6,214 nt of DNA, from NCBI GenBank assembly GCA_905234205.1, contig CAJOGG010000134.1, positions 1 through 6,214 of the forward strand, given 5' to 3'. Source of the DNA: an uncultured Synergistales bacterium (GTDB lineage Bacteria; Synergistota; Synergistia; Synergistales; Aminobacteriaceae). The notes beneath the pieces were generated by a model that was not told the origin of the DNA, did not search any database, and was given only the letters and a program-made list of their open reading frames with translations. Both the position numbers and the translations under genes were made by a program. Below are positions 1 through 5,869 of the stretch, piece after piece (positions within the stretch are counted from its first letter, which is position 1; each line of letters starts with the position of its first letter).

Positions 1-439
1 CGGTTGAGATCGTGAAGTGGTCGTTGTAGATGAAGTCGTTGCCGGTGTTGTAGGGAGGGTCTATGTAGATCATTTTGACTCTGCACATGTAAGTTTGTCG
101 CAAGATTTGCAAAGCGTCAAGGTTATCGCCCTCAATGTAAACGTTCTCTGTATCAATGTTGCGCGGGGTGCCGTCTCTGCCTGTTGATTTATCGCGGTCA
201 AGTCGTAATGCTTTATCGGTGAGAGTGTTGGCTAACTTCAGGGCTTTGTCTTTGTCGGGCCAGTTGAACTCGTAACGCAATGTTCTGCCCTCAATCGTCG
301 CGCCAAGTTCTTGCCTTAATACGTCAAAGTCTACCGCTTGAATGACTTCGCCGGCCTCGTTGATTGTCTCTGTGATGGCGTTGGGAAAAAGTGAGGCCAG
401 CTTCTTAATGTTATCGCCGGCCAAATTTTGATTATCCAT
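1..439 (-). CDS. Site-specific DNA-methyltransferase (adenine-specific), type III Mod-like, N-terminal part; runs off the window
   Basis: The gene starts at ATG 439 and 146 codons are visible before the left edge cuts it. It opens with a helical region containing the 'KKLASLFPNAITE' stretch, which resembles the N-terminus of type III restriction-modification Mod subunits. It continues with 'NVYIEGDNLDALQIL' (residues 99-113) and 'VKMIYIDPPYNTGNDFIY' (121-138). DPPY at 127-130 is the catalytic motif IV of N6-adenine (or N4-cytosine) amino-methyltransferases. Having DPPY this early, before the SAM-binding motif, fits the beta class that includes Mod. Family knowledge says such enzymes methylate one strand of a short site using SAM and usually pair with a Res helicase-nuclease. 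Neither Res nor the recognition domain is visible here. The start lies 6 bp after the alcohol dehydrogenase stop, in the same frame, without a clear ribosome-binding site, so translation may be coupled. An orphan methylase cannot be excluded. Confidence 0.9.
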   Translation of the reverse strand, partial: MDNQNLAGDNIKKLASLFPNAITETINEAGEVIQAVDFDVLRQELGATIEGRTLRYEFNWPDKDKALKLANTLTDKALRLDRDKSTGRDGTPRNIDTENVYIEGDNLDALQILRQTYMCRVKMIYIDPPYNTGNDFIYNDHFTIST

Positions 440-445
440 GTTCAA

Positions 446-1612
446 TTAATAAGCTAACTTGTAAATTTCCAACACGTCTTCGGGCGCAAGAGCCTTCAAT
501 ACTCCGAAAGTTTGTCCCTTTGAGGCATTCGCGGCTATGTTCTCGATATCGTCTTCCTTGATGCCAAGTTCACGCAATGTTGTTGGTGATTTAACGTCCT
601 TGAAGAAGTCCTCAAGAGCTTCGATAGCGTCAAGAGCTTTTTCCTCGTCCGATCCGTCGTAAATATCGAAAACGTTTTCAGCGAGTCTAGCGAAAGGCAC
701 CGGGTTATCCTCGTAGCAATAACGAGCCCACGCAGGCATTACAACCGACAATGAAGCACCATGTGGAACGCCAAACAACAAGCTTAACGAATGTCCCATT
801 CTGTGTGAGGAGAAATCCCCGCGAGTAGCACGTCCGACCGATAAGAATCCGTTGTGGGCCATCATTCCGGCTAAAGCATATTCCGCGCGTAACTCGTAGT
901 CCTTTGGATTCTCAAGCAGGTCAGGTAACACTCTCATCATTGTACGAATCAACGTATAGCACTGGTCATCAATCAATTCTGAACCTTCATCGCCATCAAG
1001 CACGCGTTCAAGAATGTGGGCAATAATATCGACGCCGCCGTAAATGGTTTGTTTTTCGGGCAGAGTAATCTGGAACGTTGGATCGATCACGGAAACTTTC
1101 GGGTAAATTAAGTCGGTTGTTATAGAAGTTTTCGCGCCTTTGTCAGGGTTGCTAATGACAGCAATTTTGTTGGCCTCACTAGCCGCCGCCGAAGCCGTTA
1201 ATATTCCGTAAATCGGGAGAGCTTTTGTGGGGGTCGCGCTCTTGTCGAAGAAGTCCCAGACGTCGCCATCGTAACATGATCCCACAGCGATAGCCTTGGC
1301 CGTATCAAACGCACTTCCGCCACCTATAGGCATGATTGAATTAATTCCGCCAGCCTTTACCCTTGCTATTCCTTCACGTACTTTGTCAATTTTTGGGTTA
1401 GGTTTAATGTCGTTGACCTCGGAAAACTTTATGCCCAAATTCGTAAGCATTTCCGTAGCTTGAGCATAGGCACCGCTCTTGAAAGTACCCTTGCCACCGT
1501 AGACTAATAACACACCTTTGACGTTATCGGCTTTGAGATAATTAGCTAGTTCTTTCACAGTATCTTGACCAAATAAAATAGCTGTTGGATTTTGCCAGAA
1601 AAAGTTTTGCAT
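446..1612 (-). CDS. Iron-containing alcohol dehydrogenase, YqhD/BdhA type (NAD(P)H-dependent aldehyde/butanol reduction)
   Basis: This is a full-length group III iron-dependent alcohol dehydrogenase, 388 aa from the chosen start; E. coli YqhD is about the same size and collinear. The family interconverts short-chain aldehydes and alcohols with NAD(P)H in the cytoplasm. In 388-aa numbering, the cofactor loop 'GGGSAFDTAKAIA' is at 97-109. The metal ligands are D195 and H199 ('DIIAHILE'), H270 ('SSHRMGH') and H284 ('GVPHGASL'), so catalysis looks intact. The C-terminus 'EIYKLAY' is normal for the family. I chose ATG 1612 over ATG 1630 because an AGGTGAT Shine-Dalgarno lies just upstream of it, and because the family begins near 'MQNFFWQNPTAILFG'. 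No such site precedes 1630. One oddity: the usual TGSE of this subfamily reads AASE at 143-146. Substrate and NADH versus NADPH preference cannot be read from the sequence. Confidence 0.95.
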   Translation of the reverse strand: MQNFFWQNPTAILFGQDTVKELANYLKADNVKGVLLVYGGKGTFKSGAYAQATEMLTNLGIKFSEVNDIKPNPKIDKVREGIARVKAGGINSIMPIGGGSAFDTAKAIAVGSCYDGDVWDFFDKSATPTKALPIYGILTASAAASEANKIAVISNPDKGAKTSITTDLIYPKVSVIDPTFQITLPEKQTIYGGVDIIAHILERVLDGDEGSELIDDQCYTLIRTMMRVLPDLLENPKDYELRAEYALAGMMAHNGFLSVGRATRGDFSSHRMGHSLSLLFGVPHGASLSVVMPAWARYCYEDNPVPFARLAENVFDIYDGSDEEKALDAIEALEDFFKDVKSPTTLRELGIKEDDIENIAANASKGQTFGVLKALAPEDVLEIYKLAY

Positions 1613-1731
1613 TATATCACCTGCATTCAAAAAATTTTGCTAATATTTTCGCATACATAGCGCACGCGTGTAAAATCTCCCTGAATATATTAGAATCATG
1701 CCAACCAAAAATTTTAGGAGTAAATTAGAAT
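1613..1731. promoter_or_regulatory. Divergent intergenic region between the alcohol dehydrogenase and the DUF4145 gene
   Basis: This 119-bp AT-rich spacer must hold promoters for both directions. On the plus strand TATATT (1686-1691) or TAGAAT (1691-1696) could be -10 boxes, but no good -35 box stands at the right distance. AGGAG at 1716-1720 lies 11 nt before ATG 1732, a slightly long but usable ribosome-binding spacing. On the minus strand TTTACA is a possible -35 element without a clear partner. A perfect 8-bp palindrome CACGCGTG (1663-1670) sits in the middle and stands out as GC-rich in AT-rich sequence; it could be an operator, but nothing else supports that. Confidence 0.45.
1616..1622 (-). 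promoter_or_regulatory. Ribosome-binding site deciding the alcohol dehydrogenase start
   Basis: On the minus strand the sequence reads AGGTGAT-ATA-ATG. The AGGTG core sits 5 nt before ATG 1612. The in-frame ATG at 1630 is preceded only by A/T-rich sequence, so 1612 is the likely start. Confidence 0.75.
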
Positions 1732-2706
1732 ATGGAAAGCAGGTTTGAATTTCTCGAACATCAATACCCAAAACTTGCAGAGTATGGGAAGAAGGCTGAA
1801 GAAGCTTTTACTAACGATAACAACATAGCATTGCTGAACCTTGGAAGAGTCGCTGAAACTATCATAAAGAGTTTGTGCGAGGCTAACAACATTTCAATCA
1901 ACGGGCCAAACGATGACTTGACGCAGGAATTATTTGACAACGATATAATCGACTCTGACATATGCCGAAAACTTGACGAGCTTACGGAGATTGAGGACGA
2001 AGCAATTAACGACGAATGTGACTCGGAGATAGCATGTTCAAGACTCATGACGACGGCGCAAGAATTGTGCGAATGGTTTGTGCAGCAACATAACGAGGGC
2101 AAATTTGAATTCTTGGCCGACTTGTTCCCCCCTGATAAATCTGTGCCAATGCTTGCGAATTTGACGGAGATAGGGCGCGAAGCTGAAGAGAATTTATTTG
2201 CGAATACACGTTACTGCTTAATATGTATCGGAGATATTGGCGAGGCGATTGTAGATTTCTTAATCAGGGAGAATAATTTAGAGACTCACGAACGCGATCA
2301 GATATTCAGGATTAACAAATTAAGTGAGGCTTACATAATCGGCGAGGACATACGGGAAATACTTCACGATTTAAGAATGACTCGCAACAAGGCTGTACAC
2401 AATAGATACGACGATAATTATATTTCAGAGAGCGAAGGAAAAAGATTACTCGATAAAGCTTTAGAGTTGTGCATATGGTTATTCAAGATCGTTATGAAGC
2501 CCGGCTATATCGTCAAAGCAAGAGTTGTTGACCAGGACGGCGAGAAGCTGAATGTGTTAATAGGCTCAATCCCCGCCACAGTGCCATTAAGTGAAATTGA
2601 TCCACCAGACGATAACAGCGAGAATTATTCGTACGTTAAGGGCAGAAAATACATCTTCAAAGTGTTAGACAAAGAGGGCGACAAAATAACACTGACTCCC
2701 AACTAA
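1732..2706 (+). CDS. Tandem DUF4145 (HEPN-like) domains plus S1-like domain; left piece of an interrupted gene
   Basis: This 324-aa product contains two copies of a helical unit of about 120 residues. Copy 1 runs from 'FEFLEHQYPKL' (5-15) to about 120, and copy 2 from 'FEFLADLFP' (125-133) to about 250. The pattern matches DUF4145, a domain found at the ends of type I restriction HsdR subunits and as stand-alone proteins. Copy 2 keeps 'RNKAVH' (218-223), which fits the R-x4-H motif of HEPN-superfamily RNases. Copy 1 has 'EDEAIN' (88-93) at the aligned place, so it has lost R and H. Residues 258-324 look like an S1/OB fold ('GYIVKARVVDQDGEKL', 'VPLSEID', 'KGRKYIFKVLD', 'KITLTPN'). The ATG has AGGAG 11 nt upstream. 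The TAA stop is followed in the same frame by a second S1-like domain and ankyrin repeats, so this is probably the front part of a longer protein. Cellular role unknown; no signal peptide, so cytoplasmic. Confidence 0.8.
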   Translation: MESRFEFLEHQYPKLAEYGKKAEEAFTNDNNIALLNLGRVAETIIKSLCEANNISINGPNDDLTQELFDNDIIDSDICRKLDELTEIEDEAINDECDSEIACSRLMTTAQELCEWFVQQHNEGKFEFLADLFPPDKSVPMLANLTEIGREAEENLFANTRYCLICIGDIGEAIVDFLIRENNLETHERDQIFRINKLSEAYIIGEDIREILHDLRMTRNKAVHNRYDDNYISESEGKRLLDKALELCIWLFKIVMKPGYIVKARVVDQDGEKLNVLIGSIPATVPLSEIDPPDDNSENYSYVKGRKYIFKVLDKEGDKITLTPN

Positions 2707-2757
2707 GCCGATCACGATTACAATCTTTCAATCTCACAGCTTTATGGAAAGTACGAA

Positions 2758-4239
2758 GTGGGCCAAGACGTTCACGTTTATATCAAGCGCATAAGCAATT
2801 CTTCCGGGGCAATAGTGCAGCTTAAGGACGAACTCGAAGCGATAATCCCTCCTCACGAAATAGGCCGACGACTTTACGATTACGACGAGAATAACAAGAA
2901 GCAAATTCATTATGAGGCTACAGCGCGTGTAAAGTGGTTTGATTGGACGCAATATCCGCCAATGCTTTTATCGTTGAAGGACGTTGAGCGAGAAGAGCCA
3001 AGGAGGCGCAGAAAAACTAAGACTTGGGAGCAAAGTAAATCCACAAAGAAGAAATTCGTAGCTAAGGACTTGAACTTTTTAGCGTTGTGTAAAATCGCAA
3101 GCTATGAAGATATTCGTGAAGCCCTTGACGACGAGGCTAACCCCAACGCAAAGAATCGCCATAAGACCACAGCATTAATGACAGCGGCACAATTTAACAA
3201 GGATAAACGAGTGATTGAGGCATTGCTTGACGACGGCGCAGAGATTGACGCGAAGAACCACAACGGGAACACGGCTTTAATTTTTGCGGCTATGAATAAT
3301 TCTCCGGAGGTCGTGAAAGTTTTGTTGGATAGGGGCGCGGATATTACGATACTCAACAACGAAAAAAGGGACGCGTTATTTTACGCGAAGGCCAACAAGA
3401 ATCTCAACAGCACCGACGTAATTAAACTCTTAACTCCAGAACCAGAATCAAAACCAGAAGCTAAAGTTGCCCCGACTGCTAACCCGAGCGAAGCTTTATT
3501 GAAGGCATGCGGCCAAGGGAAATTCGATAAAGCCATGGAAGCATTGAACGCTGGCGCCGACGTAAACGCATCGAGTCACAACAATAAATCTACGCCGTTG
3601 ATAATAGCCTCACAGTTTGGGCATTTGGATCTCGTTAATTTATTGCTGGAAAGAGGAGCCGATGTTAACGCAAAGAACGGGAGCGGGAACACAGCTTTAC
3701 ACCTTGCTATTTTATATAACTCGTCGGACGTGGTCATGGCCTTAATAAACGCTGGAGCCGATATTGACGCGGTTAATAACAAGAACGTGAGCGCGCTTGA
3801 TATTTTGCCAACTACAAAGAAGCTCAAAGGTACGGACGCATGGAAGGCTTTAATGAAACATAAATTGCAGCCCTCATTCCTCAAGTTATGCCGTTCAGGG
3901 AGCGTGGAAGAGATTAACGAGGCTATTGAAGCTGGTGTGAACGTCAACGCGAGCAATAAAATTTCAGCGACGGCTTTAATATTTGCGGCAAAGGAGAACA
4001 CCCCGGAGGTTGTGGAGCTTTTAGTGAAGGCCGGGGCGGAATTAGACTCCCAAGATATTTACGGGAACACAGCATTAATTTACGCGACGTCGTACAATTC
4101 TGAAGAGGTCGTGAAAGTTTTACTTGATTCGGGGGCAAGCACAAACGTTATAAATATTCAGGGCTATAAAGCTCTTGATTACGCAAAACAAAATTACAGG
4201 CTTGCAGATTCTGACGTGCTCACGAAATTGAGCGAATAA
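2758..4239 (+). CDS. S1-like domain, basic linker and three ankyrin modules; right piece of an interrupted gene
   Basis: From GTG 2758 this would give 493 aa, but the GTG is more likely an internal Val codon. Residues 1-77 are the rest of an S1/OB-like domain ('VYIKRISNSSGAIVQL', 'EAIIPPHEIGRRL', 'PPMLLSLKD'). Residues 81-100 are strongly basic ('PRRRRKTKTW', 'STKKKF'), a possible nucleic-acid contact. Residues 107-491 are ankyrin repeats in three modules of about 120 residues starting at F107, L247 and F374. Each has a capping helix ('FLKLCRSGSVEEINEAI' type), then repeats such as 'NTALIFAAMNNSPEVVKVLL', then a closing 'ALxYAKxN' helix. A Pro/Glu/Lys linker (227-239) separates modules 1 and 2. 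Ankyrin repeats bind proteins; the partner is unknown. There is no signal peptide or membrane segment. The last 20 bp overlap the end of the opposing acetyltransferase gene. Confidence 0.8.
   Translation: MGQDVHVYIKRISNSSGAIVQLKDELEAIIPPHEIGRRLYDYDENNKKQIHYEATARVKWFDWTQYPPMLLSLKDVEREEPRRRRKTKTWEQSKSTKKKFVAKDLNFLALCKIASYEDIREALDDEANPNAKNRHKTTALMTAAQFNKDKRVIEALLDDGAEIDAKNHNGNTALIFAAMNNSPEVVKVLLDRGADITILNNEKRDALFYAKANKNLNSTDVIKLLTPEPESKPEAKVAPTANPSEALLKACGQGKFDKAMEALNAGADVNASSHNNKSTPLIIASQFGHLDLVNLLLERGADVNAKNGSGNTALHLAILYNSSDVVMALINAGADIDAVNNKNVSALDILPTTKKLKGTDAWKALMKHKLQPSFLKLCRSGSVEEINEAIEAGVNVNASNKISATALIFAAKENTPEVVELLVKAGAELDSQDIYGNTALIYATSYNSEEVVKVLLDSGASTNVINIQGYKALDYAKQNYRLADSDVLTKLSE
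3076..4236 (+). repeat. Three-fold higher-order ankyrin module repeat
   Basis: Three modules lie at about 3076-3432, 3496-3858 and 3877-4236. They share the same order of capping helix, ankyrin units and closing helix, which points to duplication of a whole module rather than of single ankyrin units. Similarity persists in the DNA: GAGGTCGTGAAAGTTTT occurs exactly at 3307-3323 and again at 4105-4121, in modules 1 and 3. Related GGGAACAC(A/G)GC stretches occur near 3267, 3685 and 4063. Confidence 0.75.
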
Positions 4240-4759
4240 CCCTACAGGGATTCCCTGCGGCAAAACTATCCGGCGGTACATCATGAGTAACAACACTACC
4301 AGCTCCTATAACACTGCCGGAACCTATTTTCACGCCCCCTAAGACAGTAACGTTAGAGGCCAGCCAACAATTATCGCCGATCACAATGGGCTTGCCAGCT
4401 TCTAAAAGTTTATTGCGTTCTTGCCATTTAAGCGGGTGTACAGGAGTCAAGAGTGAACAGCCTGTGCCGATCATGACGTTGTCGCCAATAGTAACGGGAC
4501 AAACATCAAGCACAGTGAAATTGAAGTTAGCATAGAAATTTTTCCCGATGAAAGTGTTCACGCCGTAATCAAAAAATATCGGGCCTTGCATATAAATTTC
4601 TTCTTCGTCAAACGTAGGTAATAGCTCCCTAAGAATTGCACAGCGGGCTTCCTCGTCTGTCTCACAAAGCTGATTGTGTGCCTTGTGCCTCAAAGCTACT
4701 AGTTCATCATCGCCAGGGTTATAGAGTTCTCCGGCTGTCATTTTTTCGCGTTCTGTCAT
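4220..4759 (-). CDS. Sugar O-acetyltransferase, maltose/galactoside acetyltransferase (Maa/LacA) family
   Basis: This is a 179-aa left-handed beta-helix acyltransferase that transfers acetyl from acetyl-CoA to a sugar hydroxyl; the family is cytoplasmic and trimeric. The N-terminus 'MTEREKMTAGELYNPGDDEL' is the typical maltose acetyltransferase N-terminal helix. Hexapeptide turns follow ('IGKNFYANFN', 'IGDNVMIGTG', 'IGDNCWLASN', 'VKIGSGSVIGAGSVV'). 'TPVHPLKWQERN' carries the catalytic His (residue 108 from this start). The C-terminus 'GNPCRVIRSIS' is a normal though short end and overlaps the opposing ankyrin gene by 20 bp. The start is uncertain: ATG 4759 matches the family, but GTG 4768 (three codons longer) is in frame. 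The AGAAAGG site lies 12 nt before the ATG and 3 nt before the GTG, neither ideal. The true sugar substrate cannot be told from the sequence. Confidence 0.93.
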   Translation of the reverse strand: MTEREKMTAGELYNPGDDELVALRHKAHNQLCETDEEARCAILRELLPTFDEEEIYMQGPIFFDYGVNTFIGKNFYANFNFTVLDVCPVTIGDNVMIGTGCSLLTPVHPLKWQERNKLLEAGKPIVIGDNCWLASNVTVLGGVKIGSGSVIGAGSVVTHDVPPDSFAAGNPCRVIRSIS

Positions 4760-4794
4760 AGAGTTCACGTGCCTTTCTAAAAATATAAAACCCT

Positions 4795-4828
4795 AAAAAA
4801 ATACTTCCCTAAAACTTTTAGAGAAGTA
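4795..4828 (-). terminator. Rho-independent terminator of the minus-strand ankyrin operon
   Basis: On the minus strand the arms TACTTCTCTAAAA (4828-4816) and TTTTAGGGAAGTA (4814-4802) pair over 13 bp with one mismatch, around a very tight centre that would open into a small loop. They are followed directly by TTTTTTT (4801-4795). The site lies about 110 bp after the stop of the broken ankyrin gene and only 26-35 bp before the acetyltransferase start. It should separate the two transcripts unless it is leaky or acts as an attenuator. Confidence 0.85.
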
Positions 4829-4937
4829 CCTTAAGATCTAAATAGTATAGACGATTTGTAAGTCGCGGATTATCTGGTGGAGATAAGGCATAAGTGAACA
4901 AAACCACGACCATAACCTATTCGCACTTTGCAGATTT

Positions 4938-5294
4938 TTATTTCGCGCCGGCTCTTGTTAGAAGCCTTATGCATTCGTTCCAATCACGTATCAAATCATT
5001 ACTGCCATTGTTTCGCCTGACGTATTCCAGCATAGATTTAGCATACTGCAGAGCGGATACAGGCCCCCCAGAAAAGCACTTTCCTTTGTTGACATCAGCA
5101 CCGGCTTTTATCAAATATTCGATTGCTTCAAGGTTGGGCCGAACTGAGAGCTCGCCGCCTTGTACAGCCACACTTAAAGCCGTATACTTAAAAGTGCTGT
5201 CTCCTGATGCAGCATTTATGTATGTGCCAGCCTCGAGCAAGGCTTTTAACGCTGGGATATTATTATTTTGAGCCGCATACATTAGAGCATTCAT
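4938..5294 (-). CDS. C-terminal piece of the broken ankyrin protein
   Basis: From ATG 5294 this frame gives 118 aa, but that Met is internal: 54 further open codons lie upstream in the same frame (back to a TAA at 5457-5459), and they carry ankyrin sequence. Visible units are 'NALMYAAQNNNIPALKALL', 'YTALSVAVQGGE...NLEAIEYLIKAGADVN' with a short insertion, and a closing helix 'ALQYAKSMLEYVRR' leading to 'ECIRLLTRAGAK'. As a separate product it would have neither signal peptide nor N-terminal cap and no recognisable ribosome-binding site, so independent expression is unlikely. Confidence 0.55.
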   Translation of the reverse strand: MNALMYAAQNNNIPALKALLEAGTYINAASGDSTFKYTALSVAVQGGELSVRPNLEAIEYLIKAGADVNKGKCFSGGPVSALQYAKSMLEYVRRNNGSNDLIRDWNECIRLLTRAGAK

Positions 5295-5425
5295 CCCATA
5301 CTGGTCAAATTTATCTTCAACACCTGCGTCGATGAGAGCCTCTATAACTTTAGCATCTTTATTGAGTTTTGCAGCTTGAAAAAGAGGATTACTTCCAGCA
5401 CCAATTCCCAGCTCTATTAATTTTT

Positions 5426-5869
5426 TTACGACTTGCGCATTATTATAGCAGCCACATTAAGAAGCCCAGACATTTGATAGTCTTCAAGCTCTCCATGTCC
5501 AAGATAAACTAAAGCTGCAATAACATCCGGGTCTGGATTGTATTTTGCTGCAAGTTCATACATACGGTAGTACTTAACGTCAAAATCAAGTCCGGCATCA
5601 AATAGAGCCTTGACCACGCTGAAATTGTGCTTCTTGAGGATATACTCTGCAGCAGAGTTCCCTTCTTGGTCACGAGCGTTAGGGTTTGCTCCGTTTTTCA
5701 GAGCTTTGATAATTTCCTGGCCTGAGCCTTGTGCGCAAAGTTCCAGAAATTCGCGGTCTGCATGCGCTTTGTCTGCGTTTTTGAATCTAGCTGCCTCTGA
5801 AGCCTGAGATGCTATAATCACAACTAATAACATACAAATTGTTACTTTTGAAAAACTTTTCATTTTCAC
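5426..5869 (-). CDS. N-terminal piece of the secreted ankyrin protein (signal peptide plus first repeats)
   Basis: This 147-codon frame starts at GTG 5869, with AGGAG (5877-5881) exactly 7 nt upstream; the ATG two codons on (5863) is too far from it. Residues 1-26 form a signal peptide: a basic start ('KMKSFSK'), a hydrophobic core ('VTICMLLVVIIA'), and a likely signal peptidase I site after 'SQASEA'. No lipobox Cys is at the cleavage site. Ankyrin units follow from about residue 40: 'REFLELCAQGSGQEIIKAL', 'NGANPNARDQEGNSA', 'NFSVVKALFDAG', 'NPDPDVIAALVYLG'. The last six residues (142-147) are frameshift product. Export suggests a periplasmic or cell-surface protein-binding role, unlike the plus-strand ankyrin gene, whose product has no signal peptide. 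Confidence 0.7.
   Translation of the reverse strand: MKMKSFSKVTICMLLVVIIASQASEAARFKNADKAHADREFLELCAQGSGQEIIKALKNGANPNARDQEGNSAAEYILKKHNFSVVKALFDAGLDFDVKYYRMYELAAKYNPDPDVIAALVYLGHGELEDYQMSGLLNVAAIIMRKS

Larger units (their letters stand above)
1732..4239 (+). pseudogene. Putative single gene DUF4145-DUF4145-S1-S1-ankyrin, split by in-frame TAA at 2704-2706
   Basis: Bases 1732-4239 form one reading frame of 835 codons plus the terminal stop, broken only by TAA 2704-2706. The 17 codons between that TAA and GTG 2758 translate to ADHDYNLSISQLYGKYE. Joined to the following VGQDVHVYIKRIS they give 'YGKYEVGQDVHVYIKRI', the usual opening of an S1 repeat. The right-hand piece therefore lacks part of its own domain if it starts at 2758, and the left piece ends right where a linker between two S1 domains would be. 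One base change at the TAA would restore the whole protein. Alternatives are two separately made subunits with reinitiation at GTG 2758 (GGAAAG at 2746-2751 is a weak ribosome-binding site), stop-codon readthrough, or a sequencing error. Confidence 0.65.
4938..5869 (-). pseudogene. Secreted ankyrin-repeat protein, broken by a one-base frameshift near 5447
   Basis: Read from GTG 5869, the frame runs to 'SGLLNVAA' and then drifts to 'IIMRKS' and a TAA at 5426-5428. One base back, the other frame gives 'YNNAQVVKKLIELG', continues through 'NPLFQAAKLNKDAKVIEAL' and 'DAGVEDKFDQYG', and flows into the downstream ORF starting 'MNALMYAAQNNN'. 'NVAA' plus 'YNNAQVVKKLIELG' makes a normal ankyrin unit, comparable to 'YNSEEVVKVLLDSG' in the plus-strand gene. 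So one base was lost at about 5445-5452. Restoring it gives a protein of about 310 aa: signal peptide followed by roughly eight ankyrin units. No standard -1 slippery heptamer is present, so programmed frameshifting looks unlikely. The gene overlaps the end of the gene before it by 4 bp (GTGA). Confidence 0.8.

Noticed and set aside
443..448. Dehydrogenase and methyltransferase as another single gene split by TAA, since they share a frame
   Set aside because: The dehydrogenase has its normal C-terminus and the methyltransferase a family-like N-terminus, so these are two complete boundaries rather than a broken fusion.
1761..4144. Several minus-strand ORFs of 66-141 codons under the plus-strand DUF4145/ankyrin gene
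   Set aside because: They are Ser/Ala/Leu-rich shadows of the repetitive coding strand, with no ribosome-binding sites and no family resemblance.
4245..4257. Palindrome CAGGGATTCCCTG as a possible terminator or site
   Set aside because: It encodes the conserved 'GNPC' of the acetyltransferase, has a one-base centre and no T-run.
4870..4886. Small hairpin TTATCT-GGTGG-AGATAA downstream of the ankyrin pseudogene
   Set aside because: A 6-bp A/T-rich stem without a T-run is too weak to call a terminator or a structured RNA.
4894..5271. Plus-strand ORF of about 125 codons with a GTG start and a purine-rich upstream stretch
   Set aside because: It lies antisense to the ankyrin pseudogene, whose minus-strand translation is clearly ankyrin. 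The plus-strand translation resembles no protein family.
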